A DNA stretch of 64,000 nt, from contig VZSF01008885.1 in NCBI GenBank assembly GCA_013398295.1, positions 811,153 to 875,152 on the forward strand, written 5' to 3'. The notes below the pieces were generated by a model, which made no database searches, was not told the origin of the DNA, and saw nothing but the letters and a program-made list of their open reading frames with translations. A program made the translations under genes and the position numbers. The stretch is from Chionis minor. Lineage: Eukaryota > Chordata > Aves > Charadriiformes > Chionididae. Positions 1 through 13,100 of the stretch are shown one piece after another; the stretch's first letter is position 1; every line of letters begins with the position of its first letter.

Positions 1-1173
1 TTACACAGTGTGAGCTGAAAAAGTGGCAAGTGTGTAAAATCTGAAATAGGTGATTGCATTGAAGAGAGAAGAACACAGTGAGAAGATGAGGACTGAAGAT
101 CAAACAAGGAAAAAAAAAGTCATTAATATGTATGGAAGGCTCCAGAAAAATAGAGCAGTGTGGTAACTACTAACATAGAGAGCATCTAAACAGAAACATG
201 TAGTATTTAAATTAAAACTGTATTGGGTCATTTCATGACGACTTATTCTGGCACTGTCCTCAAGTTGCAAATGTCTGCGTTTCACAACCATGTTTAATTC
301 GTAACACACCACAAACCAACAGAAACATTTACACCTAAGTCCAAACTATAGGAGAACTCCACCTACACTGATATTTACATTAATATTCGTTAAGCCGTGC
401 AGCAGTGAGCATTTAACAAAGTGTCAGTCCTCCTGATACAGATCTCAGGTTCTCTGTTTACAGACATATTTCTTTTAAAGTGAAATTTGCATGTGTTTTT
501 TTCCCCTCAGCCTTATTACTACTGTAACTTGGCAGAACTGCAATACATGGTGTTCTATGTACCAGACACTTCTATTTAAAGTGGATCACTAATATATTTC
601 TGTAGTGCATAATATTGTGATAATTCATTTGACTTTGGACAGTTACCTCACCTTGTGTAAACTATTTTATTAAAAACACTTAAAGAAAAAAAGAGGAGTA
701 CTTGAAAAAACATTCAAAAAACACATAGTCCATCAAAAGGACAGTTTATGATTCTGTGCACCTTCTACTGAAATTATGAAATATGTTCAGCAGCAATAGT
801 ACCACAATTGCAGCAAGATTAGAATCCACAGCAGCTATCTGAGAAAGTAAGTTGCAGACAATCATGCAAGTTGACCAAAGTGATCCAGACAATGAACAAT
901 TTAAAAATCCAGCCAAATTTTACGCTCATCTTATTGCTGATTACAGAGCAGGTAAATGATACACTTAAAGTCTGCAAAATCCCATCCTAAACCATGCTGC
1001 TCAGAATACACAACTGTTCCATAAAAACCATCCCCAGGCTTCATCTGTACCATTTAGGAGTACAAATTAAGCAATACCTCTTAAGCTTTTGAAACCACTT
1101 CAAAGTTAATAGTACGCTTTTCCCAAAATGTAAATTTAGGAAAATAATAATTTCCACAATACTTCAAAAGGAA

Positions 1174-1188
1174 GGGGGGGGGGGGGGG
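1174..1188. repeat. Poly-G (G15) tract
   Basis: Fifteen consecutive G followed by AGGGGG in intron 2. It is potentially quadruplex-forming. Confidence 0.95.
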
Positions 1189-1589
1189 AGGGGGAAGGAT
1201 AATTCTACAAACAAAATTCAAAATTCACATGTTTCCAGAGAAGTAAGAGAGCTGGGAAGTTCTTGCAATGAAGTTATTCTTATATCAGGTTTAAAACAGT
1301 TCAGCTTGATTTTAAATGAGTTTTATTTCAAGTAACTCCCATGTATATGCCACACACAGAAAAGAGCCACTAAATACAGCAAGAGAATAGTACTGAGCCA
1401 TTTACTAACCATGACCAACCTTCTTTCTAACCTTGGGTGGAATATGGCTCTTGGAAGATGCAAAGAGTCTTGCTCTCATCTCGTTCCAAGCATTTCTGCA
1501 CTTTATTTTAACCTGCTTTTGACACCTGGTAGAGAGCATAGTCTTATTTTGAAATTCAGACAGACCTGATCTTAAAGGAAGTAGTATGG

Positions 1590-2156
1590 CATGGCCAGCA
1601 GGTCTAGAGAAGTGATTGTCCCCCTGCACTCACTGGTGAGGCCCCACCTTGATACTGTGTTCAGTTTTGGGCCACTCACTACAAGACAGACTTTGAGGTG
1701 CCCGAGCATGTCCAGAGAAGGGCAATGAAGCTGGTGAAGAGCCCAGAGAACACGTCTTACGAGGAGCAGCTGAGGAAGCTGGAGTTGTTTAATCTAGAGA
1801 AAAGGAGGCTGAGGGCAGACCTTATGGCTCTCTATAACTACCTGAAAGGAGGTTGGAGAGAGGTGGGGATCAATCTCTTCTCCAAAGTGGCAAGTGACAA
1901 GATTAGAGGAAATGGCCTCAAGTTGTGCATGGGGAGGTTTAGAATGGATATTACGAAAAATTTCTTCACCGAAAGGGTTATCAAACATTGGAACAGGCTA
2001 CCCAGGGAAGTGGTTGAGTCACCAACCCTGGAGGTATTTAAAAGACAGGTAGACATGGTGCTTAGGGACATGGTTTAGTGGTGGAAACCACTAAGGTTTA
2101 CGGCTGGGCTCAATGATCTTAACAGTCTTTTCCAACCTAAATGATTTTATGATTAA
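1590..2156 (+). mobile_element. CR1 LINE, 5'-truncated
   Basis: A truncated copy of the avian non-LTR retrotransposon CR1, sense on the plus strand. The frame at 1698-2078 still reads through the RT C-terminal tail: [29 protein letters not shown], then [23 protein letters not shown]. It ends with the 3' UTR segment CTTTTCCAACCTAAATGATT and a degenerate ATGATT tail near 2156. The start is set where recognisable CR1 sequence (GCCAGCAGGTCTAGAGAAGT) appears and is approximate. It lies antisense to COBL in intron 2. Divergence is moderate and the copy is dead because it lacks ORF1 and most of the RT. Confidence 0.9.
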
Positions 2157-3278
2157 ATCTAAAGCTGAAATGAAGAAATTAAGTGCCTCCTGCCTTTCCA
2201 ACTACTCAGCTAAGAAACATATTACTTTTTTGTTTTAAAAATATGTTGCTGAAATTTTGAATGGAGAGACAAAAGACTAGGTGACAGACACCAAACAGCA
2301 ATGACTGACAAGCAAATACTAGAGCACAGAAATTAAACTGGAAGATGAACCTAATTTAAGATTCAGACAAGATGGTCCAGACAACTATTCTTAGCAAAGA
2401 AGCTCTGTCCTGGTATTCTGTTACTAAGCTGTTTAACATTTAACACCACTTCTGGCCAGTAAAGAATAACTGTTTTGTCAGCAATATTTATGAGGTTGAA
2501 GTCCTGATTGAGTTTGAGCATGTCAGACCACGTGTCCTGTTGTTTACCAGTAAAATGCAGCAGAGATGACTACTGTTTAAGAGGCAGAAAACTGAGTTGG
2601 TTTGGGTTTGGCTTGGCCCAATCTCCTTGGATCACACAAGTGAAATCCATTTTAAAACACAGCCTGGGACATCTAGGAAATAAATGTGGAGGATAAAGTT
2701 GTACTCTATCAAATGACATTGACCTCCCTATTACCTTCTACTTTGATGCTACAAATGCCCATAAAAACCCCCTCACACTGCAGTGAAGAACCTTCTTTCT
2801 TTAGGTCAATGTCAAACACACATTAGGAATCTAAAGTTACAGTTGACTGGAAAAGAAAAATAGTAGTGTAAAGGGGGTGACCCGAAGTCTCTGACGCTTT
2901 CACTATCTGCATTTAAAAACAGAAAATAGCATTAGTAGTCATTGCTATTTTCTCATGCTCCAAAGCACAGCAGGCACTTCATGAAAAGATTACAAGTTTT
3001 CCTACACAGCCAGAAAATTATACATATATATAAACCGCAAATTGCATCAAAAGAAGTACAGGAAGCATGTTAAACCAATATCCATCAATGCTTTCTATTT
3101 CTTATTTCGCTCATGTATATTTGGCTCTTATTTTCCATAATTGAGCAAGTCCACTGAGGGAACATCAATCAAGATGACACAAGAAGAGGCAGAGGACTGG
3201 GTTTGTTGAGCCTTAAGATACGAGAAGGGTGAAGGAGATTTTGCTGCTGCCTGTAAGTACCAATCCATAGGGTTAGAG

Positions 3279-3565
3279 AGACAGACTCTTCTTGGCAGTG
3301 AACAGCAAGAGGACAAGAGGACAAGAGGCAAGAGACAAGTGCCAACATAGGAAATCCCATTTAGGTACAAGGAAACATTTTTTTCACCACAAGGATGGTC
3401 AAGCCCTGGAACAGGGGTACAGAGAGGCTTGGAAACCTTCTCCCTGGAGGTATTAAATTTGCCTGGAGACAGTCCTGAGCAACCTTCTCTCATGAGACTG
3501 GCACTGAGCAGGGAGTTAGAACAGGTGAGTTCCAGTGACCACTTCCAATGTAAATTATTCTGTAA
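3279..3565 (+). mobile_element. CR1 LINE 3' fragment, old and diverged
   Basis: The plus strand shows the order of a CR1 3' end: GACAAGAGGCAAGAGACAAG, TTTTTCACCACAAGGATGG, CCCTGGAACAGG, then CTCCCTGGAGGTATT and GTTCCAGTGACCACTTCCAA. Frames are broken and the terminal repeat has decayed to ATTATTCTGTAAGTTATTCT. It is clearly older than the copies at 1590 and 61668. Its ends are approximate. Confidence 0.75.
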
Positions 3566-6500
3566 GTTATTCTAGTAAGATTTTCTTAAAAAAAAAAAAA
3601 AAGCCTACATTGAAGTACTGTAGTTTTGACCTGACCCCTATTTAGCATTTAATTAAGCTCATTTTAAACCCCTTTGCTGTATTTGCCCAGTTCATAATCT
3701 TTTAAGAACATCACTTTCATGTTTCACCCACCTGGGCTGATTTCACACCTTCAGCCTTTCTTGAGACACCATTCTGTATGTCGAGCTATAAGCCCACAAT
3801 TAGTACCAGATAAGTCTCTTTCACTGAGAATTATATGAGAATATTCTTTCTCTGATGACATTAGTTTTATGCTCCATATAATGCATAGTCTGTACTGAGC
3901 TCTGTCCTCCAGTATTTGCAGAATGGGCCTACAGCTTCAGCTAGTTTATTATTTGTTCTAGCATCCTGCTCTACGTGCATCCCATGTATGAGCCAATTTG
4001 TGCAACATGTAAGATAACAGCAAGAGCAACAACTGCCCAGTCTACTCTTCTGCATCTAGTCATCCACGTGCTGACAACTTCCAACCAAACATCATTTAGC
4101 TTCCAACACCCTCATTTTTCTGCAACGTGCTTCAAATACTACTGACTTCTCGAGCTGCTGACACTAAATGTCTGTATCTGTGTTAACCGGGAAGTCCTCC
4201 TCAGTGTTGCTCAGCGTGAATGGAGGCAGACATATGATCCCTTTATTTATAGGTTACCCATTGAAGGTATTACCTGTGAGAATCACAAACAGAAGTTGTT
4301 TCTGGTAACTCTTATGAGCTTTTACACTTATTTTCTTTCTAAATGTCTAGCCATCGCTTCTGCCAGGCCTACTAACAGTCTGTGTGGGTCTGCTACAGAT
4401 CTACATGCATAAAATGCGTAAATGGCCAACACTCAGCCTATCCTTTCAGCACATTGGTTAATTCTCATCTAACAGTACAAATACAGATTACTTTGGGGGG
4501 TATTTTACAATCCTTTTCAGGGGGGAGAAGGCTAACAGTTTTTTATTAATACTTTGACATGTTTTACAGCGGAGTACACAGGGACCACTATTGCAATTAT
4601 TTCAAAAAAGAAAACTGTTTTTTAATACTATGCTATTGCTGAACACACTCCTTAAGGACTTCACTTTGTCCAAAAATCTGCACTACATATTTCCAAAATC
4701 TGGAATAAATTGTGTGTTACAAGACGGCAATAAACTCTTAAAGAGAGACTGTCAGCTTGAGTTAACTTTTGTAAATAAGTCTACTTAAAAATTCCCAATT
4801 CCAATAAAATATCTTTAAACAGCACACACTTTCTTTTTTCTTGAACTTTCTTTCAAAAAAATTGAATGAGAATTTCCTGCCCTCTTGCTGATATGTATAC
4901 GAACTTTCTATACAGAGAACAAAGTCCAATTAACAACATGCTGCTTTGCTTACATACAATGAACTTGAAAGAGGTAACTTTGACTTAACTTGGTTCATTT
5001 ATAATAACCTTAAGTGATACTAATTAACTACAGTAGCTATTTTTTCAAACATCCTCTAGTGTACCTCACTGCTCTGTGAACTGCTTTCCTGAAATTACAG
5101 AATCATTTTTCATTATGATGATGCCCAGGGCAAGGTTTTGCAAATTCTTCTGCAACAGAAAAGCTATTTCCGCAGGGTACCCAAAAGCAGATTTTGCAGA
5201 ATGCAGTTTTACTGATGTCAATGAAAATACTGAAGATTTATAGCAGTATAAACAACAGCAGAATTTGTCTGAAATATCCTTCCATGATATCACCATAGAT
5301 AAAGAGTGAACAGGGAAAATAATTTGTTACCTGCACTGGCTGCCATACTTGCTTCAAACTAAGCACAACATTTTTATTTTTTTTTTAATCCACTATCTTC
5401 ATCATTAAATGTAACCAGAGTTAATGTACAGAAAATTTCATCTTCCAGTAGTTAGAAAAAACACACCAGGTCTGTTCACAGACTGATGCCACTGTAATAC
5501 AGGGCTCATTAGTAAGTATTTTTTTCTTATTTCACAACTTGTTTTTGAAATAAGAAAACTCCCCTCCTCAATTTCCATAATCCCACTTCCCACAGCTGGC
5601 TATCAGTGCCTGACATTTGTCACTAACTCTCCAAGTGCCCAAGACAGTGCTGAAGGAGAACACATCTACTACCTATGTTGGGCACTGGCAATACTCAGAT
5701 TAGCAGATTAGCACACGCAGGAATGTAATTGCTGCCTAAATCAGAGGCCTAGACCTGTCATGCAGCCAGTGGAGAGAAGCGGGCACCTTCACTGAACAAC
5801 AAAGAGAGCTTTTTGGTTGCTTAGAATGCTTAACGTAGATGATATAATTAACCCCACAAAAACACCTAAGGTTTAAGTTTCAGCATTTCTTTCGGGTTTC
5901 AGTCCACAAAGTAAAGACTCTAATAATAAAAAAAAAATAATCAGTCTCAGTGTATGTGATAGCAATGGCAATGATACTGAACACCTGTGCAAGAGACAAA
6001 GTTTATTGTATGGGAATTTTCCATTTGTACCCTGCTCCTATATGTTCTTCAAAAGGTCACATTAAAACACCACTCTTGTACTGCTCTTGGAGTGTTTGTT
6101 TTGGGGTGTGGGTTTAGGTTTTTTTTAGGGAAAAGAATATCTTTTCTAACCATATGGCAATTATGTATCTCTCTCCATACAAAATGATGCATGAAGATTA
6201 GCCTTTTGTTAGCTCCCAGATGGCTTGCATTTGCCAATGGAATACCAGCTTTCTTTGGCATCTAACAGCCAGTGAGTTTCATGTCCTGTTCTACCTTCCA
6301 GGCCTGTTCTCTTCTGCCTCTCATTAAGCCCAAATTTCCCCACATAAAAACCCGTTCACTAAATGTATAATTTGAGAGCTCTGATAAGCACTGCTTTCCT
6401 TTAAGACCTTTTAGCATCACTCTGGCTTTCGTGCTGACCCACACAAGTTGCACTAATCTCCTGAAAGGGACTAAGCAAACACTAATTTCTACAAGAAAAG

Positions 6501-7531
6501 CAGACGGAAGAATGAAGTACCGGACGCTACATGCTGCTGTACACATCCTCCTCAGCCATCAAAATACACTAACAGACAAACAGTCAAAATAGACTAATAT
6601 ATCAGACCAAGAAGAGTAGTTTTACAGGAATGCAGGCTAACTACTGTAAACCCCAAATGTAAAATAAGCACAGGCCCTGATTTATCAACAGGCATCTACA
6701 TATCCTCCTAATTTGGTATTACCACTTTCCAGAGTGTCTTGACCACTGCCGACCACACCATTGTTTGCTACAGTTTCATTGTAGTATTGAAGATAAAAAA
6801 ATTTTAAAACTCTTCCAAAATCTTTCTTAAAGTACGAAGTTTCCCTCTTTCAAAACAATTCTTGCAGAGAGATTGAAAAGAAGGAAGAGCTCCCATGATG
6901 AAGAAAATTATTCTCAAAACTGCCTTTTCAACACAATTTGCCCTTGATTGTACCCAGTGACAAGGAGAACCTCTCTGTCTTCCCGTGGAAAAAAAACAAT
7001 ACACTTTATATAGAAAAGGCTTCCTAAATAGCAGCAGATGCTTTGCTGTCTACACAATCGCAAGGTACTTGCTGTGTACACAGTCTCGATGTATTTGTGA
7101 AGGCAGGATCTCCGTGATGAATCATTCACCTTCTGAGCGTGCTTCCCGGCACAACTCCAGACAGGAATACTGTCAGCATTGCTGTTTGAGAGCAGCACCT
7201 ACTTCCACTGCACCAAACCCCCTCGGTATCATGAGATGTGATACAACCTAAGACTAGCCCAGTGGCACTACACGGAAGAGACGGATCCATACACACACTG
7301 AGGGTAATCCACAGGGAAAACAGTGACAAAATAGCTGCTAAATCCTTCCTGCTCCAGCAGAAAGGGTCCTTTATACATGGCTTTCAGGACACTCCGGTAC
7401 AACAGCTGCCTAAAATGCACAGAAAAGCAGTGCAGAGAAATGCATCAACTCAGAAAGGGAGACGTCAATATCAGCAAGTATCCCACTGTGAACGGAGGGT
7501 TCCAGAAAGCAGGAGTTAATCAAAGCCTTAC

Positions 7532-7738
7532 CTTCCTTGTACTGTGCTCTTCTGCTCCACCCCGCTGGGTAAAACGACTGTGAAGTCCACCAATCTGTTT
7601 ATCATGTTCTCCTTCATGCTCACAAGGCTCTCATCAGAAATTACAGCCGTCTCTGCAGGTGACTTTTGCTCGCTGTGAATTCTACTTGCTGCAGAAGCTT
7701 GATTTGGTGGGGGGGGTGCGCGAGCTTTCATTCTTTTC
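7532..7738 (-). CDS. COBL: COBL exon 2 (KARAPPPP motif and start of Cobl domain)
   Basis: This 207-base exon begins after an acceptor with an upstream pyrimidine-rich stretch ending in CTTCTCAAG (AG at 7740-7739) and ends in GGAAG before a GTAAGG donor (7531-7526). The translation contains KARAPPPPNQ, HSEQKSP, MKENMIN and DFTVVLPSGVEQKSTVQG; the last codon is split (AG plus next exon), predicting Ser, which matches the family sequence GS-HAMMDLL. HSEQK and TVVLPSG match COBL better than the paralogue COBLL1. The basic-proline motif resembles the KRAP-type motifs by which COBL binds SH3 proteins such as syndapin/PACSIN; that role for this copy is inferred. The VDFTVVLPSG segment opens the ubiquitin-like N-terminal Cobl domain, whose remainder is in exon 3, not in this window. 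The exon has an in-frame ATG at 7731-7729 with A at -3, usable as an alternative start. No stop or frameshift is seen. Confidence 0.9.
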
Positions 7739-10014
7739 CTTGAGAAGTAAAGGCAAGAAGAAAATTAATAATTCATTGTGAGCAAAGTATAAACACGTTA
7801 ATAAGAAAAACTACTTTCTTTCACCCATAATCCCAGATTGTTGTAAAAAGTTCCTCTAATGGAAGTAATTTTTCTTTATCATGATACTTTTCAATGGAGT
7901 TGCATTTTATTTTTACCTCCTCTCTAAAAATATGCTATTTTTTTTTTAAGATGATGCACGCACTCCTACTGTTTGCTTTCCCTGCCCCAAGGGATGAATC
8001 AGTTCTATAATTAGGATATGAAATAATCATTATTCTATGAAGTATGAAGCATGCTCCTATGAAGAGAGAAACAGAAATGTTGGGCCCAGTCCAGACCTGA
8101 CTCAAGAAAGAGTTGTATTTAGGCTTCTCCAAGTCAGAACGGCAGGTGCGGAGGCAGAGTGAGGTTTCATTCAGCTGTATTTGGGTTCCGCAGTATTACT
8201 CTACTTGATATATAGTCTCTTCCTCTGCTCTGAGTAAGTAGTATTAAATTTGCCTCATCCTACTTCATAGGGAAGCACCATGAAAAGGTCAACCGTGAAC
8301 GATACCACTTCTTACCATGGCACATCAAGAGACTATAGCTCTTCAAAAGCACCCTGAAGAGAACTCATTCTTCAGTAGCAGGCTGTGCTCCATAGCCGAC
8401 ATACAGAAAAGCTGCATCAGCTTGCACCAAATAAGCAGTGTACTTTACGGAGATATAAAACCACCACAAACTCAAAGTTTACTTCATTGGCAAGCTGCCA
8501 GACAGATAAGCAACATATGTGTGCTGTTAAACTTCTGTATGGCTGGCCTCATACCAAGCCACATGTCTAAGAGGATTAATTCACATGATTAATATCCCAG
8601 TGACCTCTTCTGACTGGATTTGTGCCTAGTTTAAGTCAGATTTTTCGTGTAACAGACAGAAAAAACAGTAAAATATTTACCGAGAAATTATTACTCAGGT
8701 TTACGGCCTGAATTTTTTAATTTGCCTGGTTTTAGGGTTCAGGAAGAGAAGAGATTATGATTCTACACACCATTTTCACCCTGCAAACAACATGAACAGA
8801 GGACTACAAAAGATAACCAGAAAAAAACACTCTAACACTTAAAAGCCTGTAAAGCTTAATGGTTGAATCAGCCAAGGGCAAAACAACATTCAGGGAAAAA
8901 AAAAGATTTAAAAACTGAACAGGATTAATACCAAACCAAACTCTTCTTTAATTAGAGACAACATGTATTCTCACAGATAAAAATTTTTGATTTTAAAAAT
9001 TTTTTGATAAAAAGTTTTGATTACCAGTGTAAGCTCCTGGCAGAGAAAAAAAAAGTAAGAGCTACATCGCATCATTATAAAAAAAAAAAAAAGAGTTCAG
9101 AAACAATCCACATCCTCTATACTTTTTAGTCAGTATTTGTATTAGACTAACAATTTCTATGACAAGTCTCAACTTGCAAAAAATCACTATACTGCTCTGA
9201 AAATGCACATTTCCGTGAGACCACAGCACGACACTGTAAAATTAGCAGTGATGCAGATACTTCTTTTAATTTCCTGTGTGTATAACAAATAGCATTCTCT
9301 ACAAACATGCAGGGAGTGCTAGTGCCATATTTACTAGCATACAGCAATTGCTGTTCCATGGGAAATCTTCCCTGAACATTCACTTTTTATCCTATATACA
9401 CCCAATGAGTCACGTAGTCATCAGTCATGAACTTGCAGCTCCTGCACTCCTCCCCATGGAGGTGAAGATAAAAAGTTCAAGGCTTTATTGTTTGTCAAAC
9501 TACCTTGACTTCCTATATGTCTGTGAACCAAACTCTTGATTTATTTACTTTTCTGTAAAAAAAAAAAAAGAAAAAAAAGAAATGGGATCCATCTTCTGCT
9601 AAGATGTCTTTGTATTTGGCTACGGCTTTTATTTGTAAGCAGGTGGTGAGAGACATAGAAGTTTTGCATAAATTCAGATCACGCCAATGTAGCTTTACAA
9701 TCATGCAGGGCAATGTCTAAGGACTTCAGATCAATTTACAAATGATGTAATTCTTGCTTTCCATAACATCAACTGCATCAATATAAGCAGCTATAGAGAT
9801 TCACATCAACTTGTTTCTTAAAACAAGCTTTTGTTTTGATTTTTTTTAAAGCTTGTCCTATAATATGGGGGGCAATCTCCAATACAAAGTACCAAAGAGG
9901 GTGGGAAGAAAAGAAGCAGGCAAGTGTCCTGAGTCTGGCAGAACTAGGGTTTGGGGTTTTTTTAATTACGAGTCACCTGGACTTGCAAATTCCAGATCTC
10001 ACAGTGAACAGAGA

Positions 10015-10172
10015 GAGAGTTGTGGATGCCCTATCCCTGGAAGCATTCAAGGCCAGGTTGGACAGGGCTTTGGACAACCTGGTCTAGTGGAAGGGCCCAT
10101 GGCAGTGGGATTGGAACTAGATGATGTTTAAGCTCCCTTCCAACCCAAACCATTTTATGGTTCTATAAATAA
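10015..10172 (+). mobile_element. CR1 LINE 3' terminal fragment
   Basis: Only the last part of a CR1 copy remains: GATGCCCTATCCCTGGAAGC, TTCAAGGCCAGGTTGGACAG, CTTTGGACAACCTGGTCTAG, then CTCCCTTCCAACCCAAACCA and a TTTATGGTTCTATAA tail. It lies in COBL intron 1, antisense to the gene, about 2.3 kb from exon 2. Confidence 0.85.
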
Positions 10173-13100
10173 AGCAATGGTAATAAAATAAACATGAAAC
10201 CAAAACCACCTGAAACTGAGGAGACTTGAAACTTCAGGGCAGAAGTGAAGAACAACTGAGTTTTGAAGCTGATGAAGGAACTGGAAGTAAATTGGGAGTA
10301 TGCTGCACACGTTTGTGTCCTAGCAATATCATAAAGCTGCATCTGGTTTTCTGAAGTAACAAAGTCAGACATCTTAATACCAATCTATAGCTCTGAAATG
10401 GGAGTGCGATTTTTATTTGGCCACTTTTTAAGTACTCTTTACAGCAAGTTCTGCAGTTACAGACCTCATATACAACTGCTTAGGGCCAGGGGTTGCGTGT
10501 GTCACGAAACCAGGCACCACACCGTCAAAAGCATCAGCTATACATTGACTAGTGAGTTCACTTTACCTCCATAAAATACCTAACAATGCATATTCTTTTT
10601 GGCATTACGCGGTCATTGCTTTTTAGATACTACAGTCCTTTTTTTTTGTGCAGAGAGGACAGTACAGGTCTGTTTCTTTCAGAAACATCAGAAAAAGGAA
10701 AAGGGAAAACATTCCCACTACAGTCTCTCTAACATAGCAACAGTTCAGGTGACCTCATACGAACTTTTCCACAATAGTGACTACCACATTCTCTTGAAAC
10801 ACTGTGACTGCTTTAAATGCCTGGTTTTCAACATCTTCCAAATGACAGACTTCAAACTACTTCAGTGGAAGCAGATCCCTTCAAAGTTTTGTAGAGTGGT
10901 ATATGGCACAGATTTGCACTTCCTAGCCAACTTTCTGAAACACCTCAGTAGCAGAAAGTAGGTCTGTGAACTGCAGACCAAAATCCACAGCTCTAGCTTT
11001 ACCCTGGACCTGCATGAGCAGCTGCTTTCTGACAGCCTCCAGCAACTGCAGTCAGAATGGGCTGAAAAGTCTGTTAATACTATTAACAGAAAACGAATTC
11101 AGCTTTCTCTGTCAGAGCTATGATGGTTATGAAGAACAATACAAAAACACCCCATAACAAAAAGCCTTTTATTCCCCCACTAAAATAACGCACAGAGAAA
11201 GCATATGACTTAAAAGGCTTTAAGCACCTGTACTTTCTGTGCCATAAACACAATATACTACAAAAAAGTTGCATACTATTCTTTAGTGTGAGCTAAATTC
11301 AAACTAAATTTAGCTCAACGGCAACTTTTTTTCCACAAACATCTTTCACTGTGCTCAGTAGTGAGATACTTGTCCAGCCCCCCTACCTGCTATGAGTCTG
11401 CGGATGAAGTTACAAGCAGGAACACTTCAAACCCGTGATTCACTCACAGTTACATGAATGCTTCGATCCAGCCCTTGATAAGGAGACAGGCTAAAAACAA
11501 GCACCTGATTCTAACAAACAAATGTACAGTGCCTTTTACTGAGATTTGAAATAGTTCATCTCCCTTTACTGTAAACTGCAAAAACGTACACATAGGCATG
11601 AAATAGGCAGAAATATATAAATAACCTACCAGCACTGTTCTCAGTAACAGCATCAGGCTTCCCAAAATGGAAAAGGAAAAACAACAAGCAAAATGATCAA
11701 CAAGACGAGCGCTTCTGTAGTACAGCACGCAGAACAAATGGCAACTGAAACAAAAGTTTCACCAGACCAAGAACTTCAAGACAAGGTAACACAAGCCCTT
11801 TGGACCTATGCTTTATTAATATGTAACTACCAAGGAATAGGATACAACCCGGACTTTACAATCCTGTGCTGAAAAAACATGATCTCTGTTTCAAACAGAA
11901 GTGGCCCTGGGACTTCCATCCTCATGACAATGCTATGCAGAGATTGCCTGTCTTCGGTCTAACACCCACACAAAAATAAAAATGAAGTGATCCTACACAT
12001 TTCCACTGTGCTCAAAAAAAGTCTGGAACCCTCTCTGCCCTGTAAGGCGAAGGCAACTTAACAGATTCTGGGCAGACTTCATCCCATAACTATCAGCAGG
12101 AGTTTGGCAAGAGCTCTATACTACACCAGGTTGTAGAATCTCATCCTTTCTATGCCAATTTTCTTTCTAACCATTCATTTTTTTTAAAAAAAACCCAAAA
12201 CACTAAACAAAAAAACCCCACACAACAAACAAAAAAACCCAAAACAAAACAAAAACCAAACCCAAAAAGCCAACAGCAAAGCCCAACCAAACCAAAGAAC
12301 AGCCCTCAACATAGTAGAATTATAGGCAACATTCATTTTTGATATAGAGAACAACTAGCACAGGACCTCCAACCCACTCAAGCCAATTTGCAGTCTTGTC
12401 AATGCACAAGGCTACAACAGTTGCAGAGGGTTTCTCCGTGACATTCCTGTGCAGCCCGTCTCATAATTATTAGGAATAAACCAACATGAGAGTGCTCAGC
12501 AATGAGTGCAATACGCAAATGCAGGGTCCCTCTGGTGGAAAACAGGAGGCAACGAAGCAAACGTTCTCCACTTTCAGGTGACTGCACTCCTACAGTCTTC
12601 TGAGGGAAAATCTATGTACGTTGCTGTTGGAGAAAGAAAAAAAACCAAATAGATGAGTACCTTCCCCCTCTCTCGCTCTGGCAACTTGCACAGCAAAGCT
12701 AGAAACCCAGCCCTGAGGCACACCTCATACTCCAAACTATCAAGATGCAGACAACACGGTACAAGTCTCTCCTGCCTAGTGATCCAGCCTGCGAAGCAGA
12801 TATCCTTCAGAGAACCTTTCTCTTTCACTTTCCATTGCTCATGGCAAAGCAAAAACAAAACAAAACAAAAAACCCACACACAAACAAAAAAGCCCCGCAG
12901 ATCACAGGCTGTAAAAAGAAACTCACTATAACAGAATTAATAGCACACCAAATTTCCTCTTTGTAGGTAAAATCCTTTCAGCTTCCAGACACAGCAGCTC
13001 AGAAAAATCGTAACACAACACAAACGTAAAGGAAATACAAACAGATAAGCACCAACATAAAGTCACCTCAAGAATTTTGAAAATGGAAAACAAAAGTTAA

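Larger units (their letters stand above)
1..7531 (-). other. COBL: COBL intron 2, 5' portion (continues beyond the left edge)
   Basis: It begins with the GTAAGG donor at 7531-7526. Exon 3 should encode the Cobl-domain stretch beginning HAMMDLL; nothing like it is found on the minus strand down to position 1, so the intron is longer than 7.5 kb. The region contains two CR1 fragments (1590-2156 and 3279-3565), a G15 tract at 1174-1188 and otherwise unremarkable AT-rich DNA. Confidence 0.8.

Noticed and set aside
1698..2078. 126-codon open frame as a possible host gene
   Set aside because: The translation is the CR1 reverse transcriptase C-terminal tail; it is a transposon remnant.
7532..7738. 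Assignment of exon 2 to the paralogue COBLL1
   Set aside because: KENM and a VVLP core are shared, but KARAPPPP, HSEQK and TVVLPSG fit COBL better than the remembered COBLL1 amino terminus (AKAPLPP, SVVLPGD).
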